A stretch of DNA of 64,000 bases from Kluyvera ascorbata_C (GCF_044197065.1 NZ_JBIQOI010000001.1:558001-622000), one strand, 5' to 3'; counted from the stretch's first letter, positions 6,856 to 16,037 are shown. Numbers and translations are program-made. Notes: generated from the letters alone by a model not told the origin.

Positions 6856-9543
6856 ATGAACACAGACAAACCGGGCAGCCCGTACTACCAGCTCTCCGTT
6901 GATGAAACCCTGACCAGCACCAATAGCGCACCGGAGGGGATTAGCAGCGCCGAAGCCGCCGCACGCTTGCAGCAATACGGCGAAAATGCGCTGCCGCAAA
7001 AAGCGGGAAAACCGGCGTGGCTGCGCTTTCTGGCCCACTTTAATGATGTGCTGATCTACGTCCTGCTGGCGGCAGCGCTGTTGACCGCCGTGATGGGGCA
7101 TTGGGTCGATACGCTGGTTATTCTGGGCGTGGCGGTTATCAACGCCTTGATTGGTCATATTCAGGAGAGCAATGCGGAGAAATCGCTTCAGAGCATCCGC
7201 AATATGCTTTCCAGCGAGGCGGTGGTTATTCGACAGGGGAATCATGAGACCATTCCCACCACGGCATTAGTGCCTGGCGACATTGTGGTTATCCGCGCCG
7301 GTGACCGTATTCCCGCTGACCTGCGAGTGATTGAGGCGCACAACCTGCGGGTGGAGGAGGCTATCCTCACCGGTGAGTCGACGGTGGTAGAGAAAAATAC
7401 CGATGCGCTCAGCGGAGAGTTGCCGTTGGGTGATCGTACCAACCTGCTGTTTTCGGGCACGACGGTGAGCTCCGGCGGCGGTAAAGGTCTGGTGGTGGCC
7501 ACCGGGGGGGATACCGAGCTTGGTCATATTAACCAGATGATGGCGGATATTGAGAAGCACCGAACGCCGCTGCTGGTGCAGATGGATAAGCTCGGTAAAG
7601 CGATCTTTATCATCATCCTGGTGATGATGGCGGCGCTGTTTGTCTTTAGCCTGCTGTTCCGCGACATGCCGGTTTCCGAGCTAATGCTGTCGCTGATTAG
7701 CCTGGCAGTGGCTTCGGTACCGGAAGGGCTGCCGGCTATTATTTCGATTATTCTGTCGCTCGGCGTACAAACGATGGCACGGCAGCAGGCGATTATTCGC
7801 AAACTGCCAACGGTGGAAACGCTGGGAGCCATGACGGTGATTTGCTCGGATAAAACCGGGACCCTGACCATGAACGAAATGACCGTTAAAGCCGTTATCA
7901 CGGCGGATACGGTCTATCGGGTTGAGGGGGACAGCTACGAACCGGTGGGAAATATTCATCCGGTTGATAGTGACGAGCCTATCGCCGTGGCGCCGGATAC
8001 GCTGCTGGCTCGCTATCTGCGAACCATCGACCTCTGTAATGACAGCCAGCTTATCAAGGATGAAAGCGGGCTATGGAAAATCACCGGCGGCCCAACGGAA
8101 GGGGCGCTGAAGGTGCTGGCGGCGAAAGTGACGCTACCGGCCGTGGCGACCGAATTGCGCAGTAAAATTCCTTTCGACTCGCAGTACAAATACATGTCAA
8201 CGCTCTATCGCATTGGCGATGAGGAGTCGATTCTTATCACCGGCGCGCCGGATGTGTTGTTCCGCCTGTGCCAGCATCAGCAAACCGACCATGGGCTCGA
8301 GCCGCTTAACCAACCTTACTGGGAAGCGAAGATTGAGGAGTACGCGCGGGAAGGGCTGCGTATGGTTGCTGCGGCATGGAAACCGGCCGCGGATGGGCAA
8401 ACGGAGCTCACCCATCAAGATCTGCAGCAGGGCGTTATTCTGCTGGGGATTGCCGGGATGATGGACCCGCCACGGCCTGAAGCCATTACCGCCATCGGCG
8501 ACTGTCTGCAGGCGGGGATCCGCGTGAAGATGATAACCGGCGACCACCCACAAACGGCGATGAGTATTGGCAAAATGCTGGGGATCGGCAACGCGGGTAA
8601 CGCCATTACCGGGCGCGAACTGGAGGTGATGGACGATATCCAGTTGAGCGAAGCGGCGCAGAAATTTGATATTTTTGCCCGTACCAGTCCAGAGGATAAA
8701 TTCCGTCTGGTCCAGGCGCTGCAAAGTAAAAAAGAGGTGGTCGGGATGACCGGTGACGGGGTGAACGATGCCCCGGCGCTGAAGCAGGCCGACGTCGGTA
8801 TCGCCATGGGGATTAAAGGCACCGAAGTGACCAAAGAGGCCGCAGATATGGTGCTGACCGATGATAACTTCGCCACGATTGCCAGCGCGGTCAGGGAAGG
8901 GCGTCGGGTTTACGATAACCTGAAGAAAACCATCCTGTTCATTATGCCGACCAACCTGGCGCAAGGGTTGCTTATCATTATCGCGCTGTTGGCGGGGAAT
9001 TTAATCCCGCTCACGCCGGTGTTGATTCTGTGGATGAACATGGCCACCTCCGCCACGCTGTCGTTTGGCCTGGCATTTGAAGCCGGTGAAAAGAACATCA
9101 TGCGACGTCCACCGCGCGATCCGAAGCTGCACGTCATGGACGGATTTGCCATCTGGCGCGTGATTTTTGTTGGCTCGATGATTGCCGTGAGCGCCTTTGT
9201 GCTGGAGGCCTGGCTCCAACCGCGTGGCTACTCACCTGAGTTTATCCGTACCGTGTTGCTACAAACACTGGTGACCGCGCAGTGGTTCTATATGCTGAAC
9301 TGTCGCGTGGCGGATGGCTTCTCGCTGAGTAAAGGTCTGCTGGCAAACCGCGGGATTTGGATAGTGAGTGGCGTACTGCTGGTGCTGCAATTACTGATTA
9401 TCTACGCACCGTTTATGCAGATGCTCTTTGGTACCACCGCGCTGCCGTTCCGCTATTGGGTTATCACCTTTATTATCGGGTTTGTGATGTTCCTGATAGT
9501 GGAAGTGGAGAAACCGCTGACGAAGAAATGGCGTACGGCCTGA
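6856..9543 (+). CDS. P-type cation-transporting ATPase (Ca2+/PMA-like)
   Basis: An 895-residue P-type ATPase with all class motifs. These are an N-terminal cation-ATPase domain (LQQYGENALPQK), the actuator TGES loop (EAILTGESTVVEK), the ion-binding Pro segment ASVPEGLPAI, phosphorylated Asp332 in SDKTGTLT, the nucleotide-binding KYMSTLYR region, and the hinge MTGDGVNDAPALKQADVGIAMG. Ten membrane helices are expected. The PEGLP sequence and C-terminal helix arrangement fit the IIA/IIIA-like group (calcium or other divalent/proton pumps) rather than the heavy-metal group, because CPC and heavy-metal-binding domains are absent. A good ribosome site (AGGAGTGAGGAG) precedes the ATG. The ion transported is not determined by sequence. 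Confidence 0.92.
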   Translation: MNTDKPGSPYYQLSVDETLTSTNSAPEGISSAEAAARLQQYGENALPQKAGKPAWLRFLAHFNDVLIYVLLAAALLTAVMGHWVDTLVILGVAVINALIGHIQESNAEKSLQSIRNMLSSEAVVIRQGNHETIPTTALVPGDIVVIRAGDRIPADLRVIEAHNLRVEEAILTGESTVVEKNTDALSGELPLGDRTNLLFSGTTVSSGGGKGLVVATGGDTELGHINQMMADIEKHRTPLLVQMDKLGKAIFIIILVMMAALFVFSLLFRDMPVSELMLSLISLAVASVPEGLPAIISIILSLGVQTMARQQAIIRKLPTVETLGAMTVICSDKTGTLTMNEMTVKAVITADTVYRVEGDSYEPVGNIHPVDSDEPIAVAPDTLLARYLRTIDLCNDSQLIKDESGLWKITGGPTEGALKVLAAKVTLPAVATELRSKIPFDSQYKYMSTLYRIGDEESILITGAPDVLFRLCQHQQTDHGLEPLNQPYWEAKIEEYAREGLRMVAAAWKPAADGQTELTHQDLQQGVILLGIAGMMDPPRPEAITAIGDCLQAGIRVKMITGDHPQTAMSIGKMLGIGNAGNAITGRELEVMDDIQLSEAAQKFDIFARTSPEDKFRLVQALQSKKEVVGMTGDGVNDAPALKQADVGIAMGIKGTEVTKEAADMVLTDDNFATIASAVREGRRVYDNLKKTILFIMPTNLAQGLLIIIALLAGNLIPLTPVLILWMNMATSATLSFGLAFEAGEKNIMRRPPRDPKLHVMDGFAIWRVIFVGSMIAVSAFVLEAWLQPRGYSPEFIRTVLLQTLVTAQWFYMLNCRVADGFSLSKGLLANRGIWIVSGVLLVLQLLIIYAPFMQMLFGTTALPFRYWVITFIIGFVMFLIVEVEKPLTKKWRTA

Positions 9544-9560
9544 TGCGTTAATTTCTGAAG

Positions 9561-9604
9561 TGCAGAAAAGCAAAAGCCTGCTTAGTTTTCTAAGCAGGCT
9601 TTTT
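9561..9604 (+). terminator. Rho-independent terminator after the P-type ATPase; left copy of a direct repeat
   Basis: The stem AAAGCCTGCTTAG/CTAAGCAGGCTTT with a TTTT loop and a trailing T run lies 30 bp after the ATPase stop. The whole 44-bp unit, including the leading TGCAGAAAAGC, recurs in the same orientation at 35690-35733 with about three mismatches and one indel. Confidence 0.85.
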
Positions 9605-9636
9605 CAATTAGCTGCTTTTGTTAACTGTTCGAAATT

Positions 9637-9888
9637 TTATTTATAGATCTCTGCAACCCCGTGCAGCCGGTTATTCCCCGTGGTTGACAGAATTTTGAAT
9701 GACGTTGCGCCTTGCTCATCAGCCTTACGAGAGAGCGCGTTCGCTAAATCATCAAGCGTATAGGCATTGCTGGCTGAGATGACACCGATCTTTTCTTTGC
9801 CGTCGGTATGATTAATTTCCTGGGCAGCAGAAGCGGCATTCACTGAAATAAATCCGATGACCAATGTCGTAATAAGTAGCGCTTTCAT
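9637..9888 (-). CDS. DUF1471 (YhcN/BhsA-type) periplasmic stress protein
   Basis: An 83-residue secreted protein. It has a signal peptide MKALLITTLVIGFISVNAASA, then a DUF1471 fold with the family's 'iGvIsasnaytLddla.ALsrKAdEqGAtSFkI' progression and the 'tGnnrLhGvAeIYK' end. This family (YhcN, BhsA, McbA, YjfY) is made in the periplasm under acid, oxidant or biofilm conditions in E. coli; the specific role of this member is unknown. It is monocistronic. The gene on its left, across the terminator, converges with it, and the upstream intergenic stretch up to 10025 should contain its promoter. Confidence 0.88.
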   Translation of the reverse strand: MKALLITTLVIGFISVNAASAAQEINHTDGKEKIGVISASNAYTLDDLANALSRKADEQGATSFKILSTTGNNRLHGVAEIYK

Positions 9889-10025
9889 ATCGAATACCTC
9901 TTTTAAAATCTATGTTTGCAACTGGACTCGTATCAGGGGAACTATCCCCGTCGATATACTCAAATATACAGATCTAAGCTGTCATGATGCTGACCGCTAT
10001 ATGACAAAATGGTCAGGGTTGTCGG

Positions 10026-10805
10026 TCAGTTAATTTTTTTTGAATACAGGTTCAGCTCGTTAATAATGCATTCTGGTTCTTCCTTGAGCGGCATATTGTC
10101 GATGTCCAAAACCCCATTATTGTTTTGCGGACTATCAGCCTGCAGGTCTGCAAACAGCGGGGTAAGATCCTGCGGTGCTTCACCGCGTTCAGCTACCAGC
10201 TCGAAGGTTTTATTTTTTGCCGCATCGTTGCTCAGAGCATCAACCAGCACGCGAGCGATTTGCTCCCGGGATATCACGCCATCTTCCGGCGTTCCCGCAT
10301 GGCGCCTGTCTCCTTGAAGCATAACGATTCTGTGTTCATCATCATTGTTGTAATCAAACCAGCCGGGCCTGACGATGATATAGGGATGGCCACTTGCTCT
10401 CACCAGACGCTCGGCACGTCTTTTCCAGTCATGAACCTCAGTGCGTTGATTCCAGGTACTGAGTCGTTCAGTTACCCCAATCGTGGTCATCAGGCTAATA
10501 CGAACAGGCGTATCCTTGAATATGCGTAAAATATTCCGCACGCCGCCGTAATCGACCGCGCGGGCGCCAATACGACCCTGACCATCGGAACCGAGGGTAA
10601 AGATGATGGCATCAATATCTTTCGGTAATTCGGTGAGGGTTTCAGCCATTGAAACGTCGGCGTAAAAAACATCCGTTCCGCGAGGAAGCAATTTAACTTT
10701 ACGTTTATTTCTGACCAGTGCGATGGGCTGATGGCCCATTTCAATAGCGGTACTCACGACGTGAAGACCAATACTTCCCGTCGCGCCTGCAACCAGTATT
10801 TTCAT
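10026..10805 (-). CDS. NAD(P)H-binding atypical SDR oxidoreductase
   Basis: A 259-residue protein with the dinucleotide-binding loop GATGSIG (residues 7-13) at its N-terminus (MKILVAGATGSIGLHVVSTA), followed by the 'DVFYADVSMAETL' and 'DAIIFTLGSDGQG' strands typical of NmrA-like/YwnB-like atypical short-chain dehydrogenases. The C-terminal part contains WFDYNNDDEHRIVMLQGD. Such proteins bind NADPH and act as reductases or redox sensors; the substrate is unknown. It is divergently transcribed from the LysR-type gene at 10953, a typical regulator-target arrangement, so control by that regulator is likely. Confidence 0.8.
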   Translation of the reverse strand: MKILVAGATGSIGLHVVSTAIEMGHQPIALVRNKRKVKLLPRGTDVFYADVSMAETLTELPKDIDAIIFTLGSDGQGRIGARAVDYGGVRNILRIFKDTPVRISLMTTIGVTERLSTWNQRTEVHDWKRRAERLVRASGHPYIIVRPGWFDYNNDDEHRIVMLQGDRRHAGTPEDGVISREQIARVLVDALSNDAAKNKTFELVAERGEAPQDLTPLFADLQADSPQNNNGVLDIDNMPLKEEPECIINELNLYSKKIN

Positions 10806-10952
10806 GATAAACCTTCCGATAATTCGGACTTATTTCGATACAGTCAGAATATCAATTATCATTATTGTCAGTAATAGGGCTAAAATGATTGTGTCTATGA
10901 ATACCCTTCATGAGTGTGCGATGAAGGGAATACCTCCATAAGGAAATCGCCG

Positions 10953-11846
10953 GTGCTTAAAGAAAACTTCAACGAACTGCAAATCTTTCTGGTGGTAGCA
11001 AGGGAGCGTAGTTTTACCAAAGCAGCAGGGAAACTGGGGGTTTCGCAGTCTGCACTCAGCCACGCGATGAAGGCCCTGGAGGAGAGGCTGAATATCCGCC
11101 TTCTGACCCGCACCACCCGAAGCGTGGCCCCTACGGAGGCCGGTGAGAGAATTATTGCCTGCCTTGAACCGCGTATTGCCGACCTTGAACAGGAGCTGGA
11201 ATCGCTGGTTCAACTGAATGGCACCGCCTCCGGCAATATCCGTTTATCTGCCGGGGAGCATGCCGCGCGAAGCCTGGTATGGCCGAAGCTAAAACCCTTC
11301 CTCAGGGAATATCCGGAAATTAATCTCGAACTGGTGGTGGATAACGGCTTTGTCAATATTGTTGAGGGGCGTTTTGATGCCGGGATCCGTCTGGGTGAAA
11401 GCGTGGACAAGGACATGATTGCGGTAAGAATTGGGCCGGACATGAGAATGGCCGTTGTGGGGGCCCCATCGTATTTCGCGGTAAATCCTGCCCCTGAAAC
11501 GCCGCACGAGCTACAACATCACCGGTGTATCAATATGCGCCTGCCGACTGCTGGTGGGCTTTACCACTGGGAGTTTGAGAAGGATGGGAAGCCGTTACGA
11601 GTCAGAGTGGAAGGGCAGGTCACGTTTAACCTACAGGCGGAAAGAATTGATGCGGCGTTATCCGGTTTTGGCATCGCCTGTATACCGGAAGACAGGGTGC
11701 AGGATCATATAAAGTCAGGAGCGCTTATTCAGGTTCTGCAGGACTGGTGTCCGACTTTCCCCGGCTATTATCTTTACTACCCGAGCCGTAAGCAGCATCC
11801 GCCCGCTTTTGCGCTGATGATCGATGCACTTCGCTACCAGGAATAA
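10953..11846 (+). CDS. LysR-family transcriptional regulator
   Basis: A 297-residue LysR regulator. The start chosen is GTG at 10953 (VLKENFNELQIFLVV), which has AAGGA eight bases upstream; an ATG at 10914 in the same frame would add 13 residues outside the family pattern. The N-terminal winged helix reads RSFTKAAGKLGVSQSALSHAMKALE, then a substrate-binding domain of periplasmic-binding-protein fold (LRVRVEGQVTFN, GFGIACIPEDRV). It belongs to the common LysR subgroup that controls adjacent oxidoreductases. The divergent SDR gene at 10026-10805 is the obvious target; the 147-bp spacer would hold the binding site. Confidence 0.88.
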   Translation: MLKENFNELQIFLVVARERSFTKAAGKLGVSQSALSHAMKALEERLNIRLLTRTTRSVAPTEAGERIIACLEPRIADLEQELESLVQLNGTASGNIRLSAGEHAARSLVWPKLKPFLREYPEINLELVVDNGFVNIVEGRFDAGIRLGESVDKDMIAVRIGPDMRMAVVGAPSYFAVNPAPETPHELQHHRCINMRLPTAGGLYHWEFEKDGKPLRVRVEGQVTFNLQAERIDAALSGFGIACIPEDRVQDHIKSGALIQVLQDWCPTFPGYYLYYPSRKQHPPAFALMIDALRYQE

Positions 11847-11874
11847 CGGGTCCCCCATTCGCTGAGGACCCGTT
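11845..11874. terminator. Hairpin between convergent genes
   Basis: AACGGGTCC and GGACCCGTT form a 9-bp stem between the stops of the LysR gene and the aldo/keto reductase gene. It lacks a clear T run, so it is a weak or bidirectional terminator at best. Confidence 0.5.
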
Positions 11875-11880
11875 CGGGTA

Positions 11881-12870
11881 TTAACGGCCTACTCGGGCCT
11901 GATGCTCGGGAGAGTAACGTTCGCCGACGATCTTAATCGTTTCAAGCGCCTGGGTTATCTGCCGTGAGTCATCCTGCGAAAGAATGATGTCGGCAGCCCC
12001 CAGGTTCTCCTCCAGCCGGTGTAGTTTAGTGGTGCCCGGGATAGGAGCAATCCACGGCTTTTGTGCCAGCAGCCATGCCAGTGCGATTTGCGCAGACGTC
12101 ACGCCTTTCTCTGCCGCCAGTTCGCCCAGCAAGGAAACCAGCTTTTCATTGGCTTCAATCGCCTGCTCGGCGAAGCGCGGTACGGTGCTGCGATAATCAT
12201 CTTTCCCAAACGTCGTTCCAGGCTTAATCGATCCCGTCAGGAAGCCTTTGCCTAATGGACTGAAGGGCACAAAACCGATGCCCAGTTCCTCCAGCAGCGG
12301 CAGGATCTCCTGCTCAGGCTCGCGCCACCACAGGGAGTATTCGCTTTGCAGCGCCGTGACCGGTTGTATGGCATGCGCGCGACGAATAGTTTGTGCGCCC
12401 GCTTCAGACAGCCCGAAATGTTTGACTTTGCCTTCAGCAATCAGGTCTTTCACCGTACCCGCAACGTCTTCAATCGGCACATTCGGATCGACACGGTGTT
12501 GATACAGCAGATCAATAACATCAGTCTTAAGACGGCGTAATGAGCCTTCCACCGCTTCACGGATATGCTCCGGGCGGCTGTTTAAAATCTGCTGCTTGTT
12601 GTCCGTACCGAAGGTAAAACCAAACTTGGTGGCGATGACCATGCGGTCACGAAACGGTTTTAAGGCCTCGCCAACAACCTCTTCATTAAGGAAGGGGCCA
12701 TACACTTCAGCGGTATCGAAGAAGGTGACGCCACGTTCAACCGCGGCGCGAATAAGCTCGATTGCCTGACGGGTATCGGTTGCCGGGCCATAGCCGTGGC
12801 TTAAGCCCATGCAGCCGAGCCCAAGCGCGGAGACTTCGAGTCGGGATTGACCCAGATAACGTTTTTGCAT
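11881..12870 (-). CDS. Aldo/keto reductase (Tas/YajO-like class)
   Basis: A 329-residue (alpha/beta)8-barrel NADPH-dependent aldo/keto reductase. The tetrad is visible: Asp in TFFDTAEVYG, Tyr four residues later, Lys in VIATKFGF and His in LYQHRVDP. It resembles the AKR11/AKR13 type ('LGLGCMGLSHGYGPATD') that reduces aldehydes, methylglyoxal or other carbonyls. It follows the second aldo/keto reductase gene by 26 bp on the same strand, so the two form an operon. A 47-bp stretch of this gene (12693-12739) recurs as a degenerate remnant at 14073-14119. Confidence 0.9.
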   Translation of the reverse strand: MQKRYLGQSRLEVSALGLGCMGLSHGYGPATDTRQAIELIRAAVERGVTFFDTAEVYGPFLNEEVVGEALKPFRDRMVIATKFGFTFGTDNKQQILNSRPEHIREAVEGSLRRLKTDVIDLLYQHRVDPNVPIEDVAGTVKDLIAEGKVKHFGLSEAGAQTIRRAHAIQPVTALQSEYSLWWREPEQEILPLLEELGIGFVPFSPLGKGFLTGSIKPGTTFGKDDYRSTVPRFAEQAIEANEKLVSLLGELAAEKGVTSAQIALAWLLAQKPWIAPIPGTTKLHRLEENLGAADIILSQDDSRQITQALETIKIVGERYSPEHQARVGR

Positions 12871-12896
12871 TGAATAAATACCTCTTTTAACGCGAC

Positions 12897-13748
12897 TTAA
12901 ACATCAAGTTTGCGGCCAGTCAGCCATTCCACCATTGCCGGGTCGCGGTGAGAGAAGAACGCGCTGGTTGCGGTGTCGAGGGCGGCAATGTGCAGCATAT
13001 CCTCAGCGCTGAGTTCAAAATCCAGAATGTTGATGTTCTCTTCCATGCGCTCTTTACGCACCGATTTCGCCAGTGAAACGATGCCCCGCTGGAAGATCCA
13101 CCGCAGCACAACCTGACCCACGCTTTTGCCGTATTTCTGGCCAATCGCCGTTAACACAGGATGCTGGAACAGGCCATTTTTCCCCTCAGCAAACGGTGCC
13201 CAGGCTTCCGGCTGAATGCCATGGCTCTGGTTCCAGGGAACGGCGTGAAGCTGTTGGTTGAACGGGTTAACTTCAATCTGGTTTACCGCAGGGGCAACGT
13301 TGTTGAAGGCGATAAGGTCGGCCAGTCGGTCTGGATGGAAGTTGCTGACGCCAATGGCGCGAATTTTGCCTGCCTGCTGCAGCTCTTCCATCGCACGCCA
13401 TGCTCCATGGACATCACCGTAAGGCTGGTGAATCAGATACAGGTCAACGTAATCAAGCTGCAGTCGGTTCAGAGAGCGTTCGAACTGGGCTTTCGCGCCT
13501 TCATAATTAGTATCCTGCAGCCACAGTTTGGTGGTGACAAACAGTTCATCACGGGCGATGCCGGTCTGTTTCAGCGCGTTCCCGACCTGGGTTTCATTCT
13601 GGTAAGACGCGGCGGTATCGATCAGACGGTATCCCGTATCAATGGCATCAATAACGGCTCTTTCGCATTCCGCGGCATCAGACATCTGAAACACACCAAA
13701 GCCCAGCAGGGGCATTTCAATGCCGTTGTTCAGTTTTACAGTTTGCAT
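12897..13748 (-). CDS. Aldo/keto reductase (2,5-diketogluconate reductase-like)
   Basis: A 283-residue aldo/keto reductase of the AKR5/DkgA-like group, starting MQTVKLNNGIEMPLLGFGVF. The tetrad is Asp in LIDTAASY, Tyr in SYQNE, Lys in VTTKLWLQD and His in LIHQPYGD. The C-terminal cofactor segment SLAKSVRKERMEENINI contains the phosphate-binding Lys-Ser and Arg expected for NADPH. It is cytoplasmic and probably reduces small aldehydes or keto acids. It is first in a two-gene operon with the other, more distantly related aldo/keto reductase, so the pair is not a simple tandem duplication. Confidence 0.9.
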   Translation of the reverse strand: MQTVKLNNGIEMPLLGFGVFQMSDAAECERAVIDAIDTGYRLIDTAASYQNETQVGNALKQTGIARDELFVTTKLWLQDTNYEGAKAQFERSLNRLQLDYVDLYLIHQPYGDVHGAWRAMEELQQAGKIRAIGVSNFHPDRLADLIAFNNVAPAVNQIEVNPFNQQLHAVPWNQSHGIQPEAWAPFAEGKNGLFQHPVLTAIGQKYGKSVGQVVLRWIFQRGIVSLAKSVRKERMEENINILDFELSAEDMLHIAALDTATSAFFSHRDPAMVEWLTGRKLDV

Positions 13749-14072
13749 GACGTTATCCTTTGGTCGTTGAGTAGGAAGAGGATAGCGCGAAGTGATTTAT
13801 TTGATTAGATGGGGTAATTAGCTAGGGTTTATTAGATGTGTTCATTAATTTTGGGGAGACGGTCGGACATGCACCAAGGGGGACATGATGAAAAGAGTAA
13901 TGAGTCATTTCGAGTAAGAGCATTAGTACTCAAATGAAGCTCCAGTCATAGCTTTTAAGAACTTACAAGGGTTATCTTATTGGTGTAAATATTACAGTGA
14001 TCCAACGAGGGACAAAGCGTTCTATGCCGGGCGTTGTAAGCCCAAGGCGTGCTGAAATGCGACAACTCCGTG

Positions 14073-14119
14073 AGGGGCCATAAACTTCAGCGGTATTGAA
14101 GAAGGTGACGTCACGTTCA
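14073..14119 (-). pseudogene. Remnant of an aldo/keto reductase gene
   Basis: These 47 bp match 12693-12739 inside the neighbouring aldo/keto reductase gene in the same orientation with three mismatches. On the minus strand they encode the conserved FFDTAEVYGP core of the first catalytic motif. No reading frame continues on either side, so this is a scrap from a former duplication. The rest of the 450-bp gap (13749-14199) holds nothing else I can identify. Confidence 0.7.
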
Positions 14120-14199
14120 GGAGGCAAAGAAGAAAGATATGCTTACCGTTGAAATCATAGCCAGTGATTAGACGGCCCTACAGGGGGCCGTCGGCAGGC

Positions 14200-14544
14200 C
14201 TATTTGTTCGGCAGATTATCGTACGCATCCAGAGCGCGAGCGGTATACGTTAATGCTGCGCCGGTATTCAGGTTAATGGCAACGGCCAGCGCTTCGGCTA
14301 TCTCTTCACGCGTGGCGCCGTGCTTAACCGCAGCGTCCACGTGTACGGCCAGGCAACCGTCACAGCGAGTGGTTACGGCCACGGCCAGTGCAATCAGTTC
14401 GTGTGTTTTGGGATCAAGGTGCTTGTTTTCTGACGCCCCTTTATCCATCTGCTGAAAGCCCTTCATAAACTCTGGCTGTAGTTTGGCAAATTTTCCGATG
14501 GTGGCGAGCAGGCCACTGCGATATTCATTCCAGTTTAAGAACAT
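14200..14544 (-). CDS. Carboxymuconolactone decarboxylase / AhpD-like protein
   Basis: A 114-residue all-helical CMD-family protein starting MFLNWNEYRSGLLATIGKFA. The redox motif C-x2-C-x3-H is present (Cys61, Cys64, His68 in CDGCLAVHVDAA), which places it with AhpD-like peroxidase/thiol-disulfide members rather than true decarboxylases. It is cytoplasmic. It lies 36 bp downstream of a small 93-residue gene on the same strand, probably in one operon. The LysR gene upstream on the same strand (15079-16002) may control them. Detoxification of peroxides or reactive carbonyls is plausible from family and neighbours, but is inference. Confidence 0.85.
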   Translation of the reverse strand: MFLNWNEYRSGLLATIGKFAKLQPEFMKGFQQMDKGASENKHLDPKTHELIALAVAVTTRCDGCLAVHVDAAVKHGATREEIAEALAVAINLNTGAALTYTARALDAYDNLPNK

Positions 14545-14580
14545 GCAAAACTCCGGTTATTTTCTGTCTCAGAAAAGTCA

Positions 14581-14862
14581 TTACATGACGTCGTAAATAC
14601 GTACGTCAGGCGCGCTGTTTAAATAGGGTGTTAATCCGGCAACGACATCCTGCGTGAACAGCGGACTGCTAAGGTATGCCTGCGCCTGTGCCACTGTCGT
14701 AAAGCCGTGCAGTACCTGGACGTCCTCGTCACGGACAAGCAGCTCTTTTGAGGTGGCGCCCTCGATGATGGTCAAAAACGGGGTTTTGTACTTCTGGTAT
14801 ACCCCCGCGGCAGCCGCACGATTTTCATTACTGATATCCAGGGTGATTTGCAGATAAGCCAT
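14581..14862 (-). CDS. Small protein, possible dimeric alpha/beta-barrel fold
   Basis: A 93-residue soluble protein starting MAYLQITLDISNENRAAAAG and containing VQVLHGFTTVAQAQAYLSS. The length and the alternating pattern (opening strand, helix, 'vqvlhGF.tv.qAqaYLss.lF' helix) resemble ABM/dimeric ferredoxin-like barrel proteins such as antibiotic-biosynthesis monooxygenases, but I do not recognise a specific family. It has a good Shine-Dalgarno sequence (AGGAGAG just before the ATG at 14862) and is followed after 36 bp by the AhpD-like gene, so both are likely made together. Confidence 0.65.
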   Translation of the reverse strand: MAYLQITLDISNENRAAAAGVYQKYKTPFLTIIEGATSKELLVRDEDVQVLHGFTTVAQAQAYLSSPLFTQDVVAGLTPYLNSAPDVRIYDVM

Positions 14863-15078
14863 CGTTCTCTCCTTTGCTCAGGGTTGAGGTAACACGTCCG
14901 GTTAAAAAACCGGCCTGTATTACCTTTCGTTGAGAGCGATTATCAGAAAGCCAGACAGCGTCAACAAATCAGATAATCTTGCAAAGCAGAGAAGAAATTC
15001 TATGTCGCAGTGTGTTCGGCAATAAGCGTCACGCGCCCGGCGTGATTGACGGGGCAACGTAATACCTGAAGGGGCAGT

Positions 15079-16002
15079 TTATGAACGATCCGAGACGACA
15101 TCCTGAAGAAGCCAGTCGTGGAAAATTTTTACTTCATCACGCATGACTTTTTGCTGCGGGGTAACCAGATAATAAGACCACTTGAGCGGCCACTGATGGT
15201 CGGGATGCAGCTGGACCAATTGCCCGGTTTCGATAAGCTGTTTCACCAGAGCGTACCGGACAATAGCTACGCCCCTGCCGCTCAGGGCCGACAGGATCAC
15301 GGCCGAGGTGGAGTTGATATGCAGCCCGCTTTCCAGAGCTTCGGGTGCGCCGACCGCCATCAGGACATCATTCCATGACGGAAAATCCGCCCCGGGATGC
15401 GGCGTGTCATCGTGAATGAGTTTTTGCGTGGCGAGCCATTCACGGCAGGCTATTTTTTCGGGCGGCACCAGGCGCGGGCTGCAGACCAGCACCGCTTCCT
15501 CATCCATCAGCCAGGTTTTATTCACGCCTGGCCAGTCGCCCTGGCCGCAGCGAATACCGATATCCGCCTCGCCATGCGACACGTCCATCAGCTTTTCCGT
15601 AACGTTAAGCCGCAAATCGATATTTTCGTGCGTTTCCGAAAACCGGTTCAGGCGATCCATCAGCCAGTTCATCATCAGTACCTGCGATGCCGTCACCACC
15701 ACTACCGAGCGTGAGCGGCGACCACGAAGCTTGTTTAATCCGGTTTCCAGTTTGTCGAGCCCCTGCGTGATGTCCAGTAGCGCCTCCTGCGCTTCGTCAA
15801 CCAGCGTCAGTCGCTCTTTTCCTGAGCGGGTGCGGTGAAGAAGTGGGTGTCCGACCCAGTCTTCCAGCGAGCGTACCAGCTGGCCCACAGCAGCGGGCGT
15901 AACGCCCAGCTCCTGTGCAGCGCCGGTAAAGCTGCCATGCCTGGCGGTGGCTTCAAAAGCATGCAGCCATTTAAGTCGGTTTAGCGATCGCATTGTGGTC
16001 AT
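15079..16002 (-). CDS. LysR-family regulator (GcvA-like)
   Basis: A 307-residue LysR regulator starting MTTMRSLNRLKWLHAFEATA. The winged helix (GSFTGAAQELGVTPAAVGQLVRSLE) and the opening 'LNRLKWLHAFEATARHGSF' are characteristic of the GcvA-like branch. The ligand-binding domain contains EADIGIRCGQGDWPG, also typical of GcvA relatives. It is divergent from the SDR gene at 16170, and the 167-bp spacer holds a perfect palindrome at 16038-16052, so regulation of that SDR is likely. The two small genes downstream on its own strand are 216 bp away. Confidence 0.88.
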   Translation of the reverse strand: MTTMRSLNRLKWLHAFEATARHGSFTGAAQELGVTPAAVGQLVRSLEDWVGHPLLHRTRSGKERLTLVDEAQEALLDITQGLDKLETGLNKLRGRRSRSVVVVTASQVLMMNWLMDRLNRFSETHENIDLRLNVTEKLMDVSHGEADIGIRCGQGDWPGVNKTWLMDEEAVLVCSPRLVPPEKIACREWLATQKLIHDDTPHPGADFPSWNDVLMAVGAPEALESGLHINSTSAVILSALSGRGVAIVRYALVKQLIETGQLVQLHPDHQWPLKWSYYLVTPQQKVMRDEVKIFHDWLLQDVVSDRS

Positions 16003-16037
16003 CCTGATGCATTATTTTCCTCAGTATACGCCAGCGA

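Noticed and set aside
8197..8964. 255-codon minus-strand open frame inside the P-type ATPase gene
   Set aside because: It lies fully antisense to a gene with complete catalytic motifs; composition (His/Arg/Gln-rich) is typical of a shadow frame.
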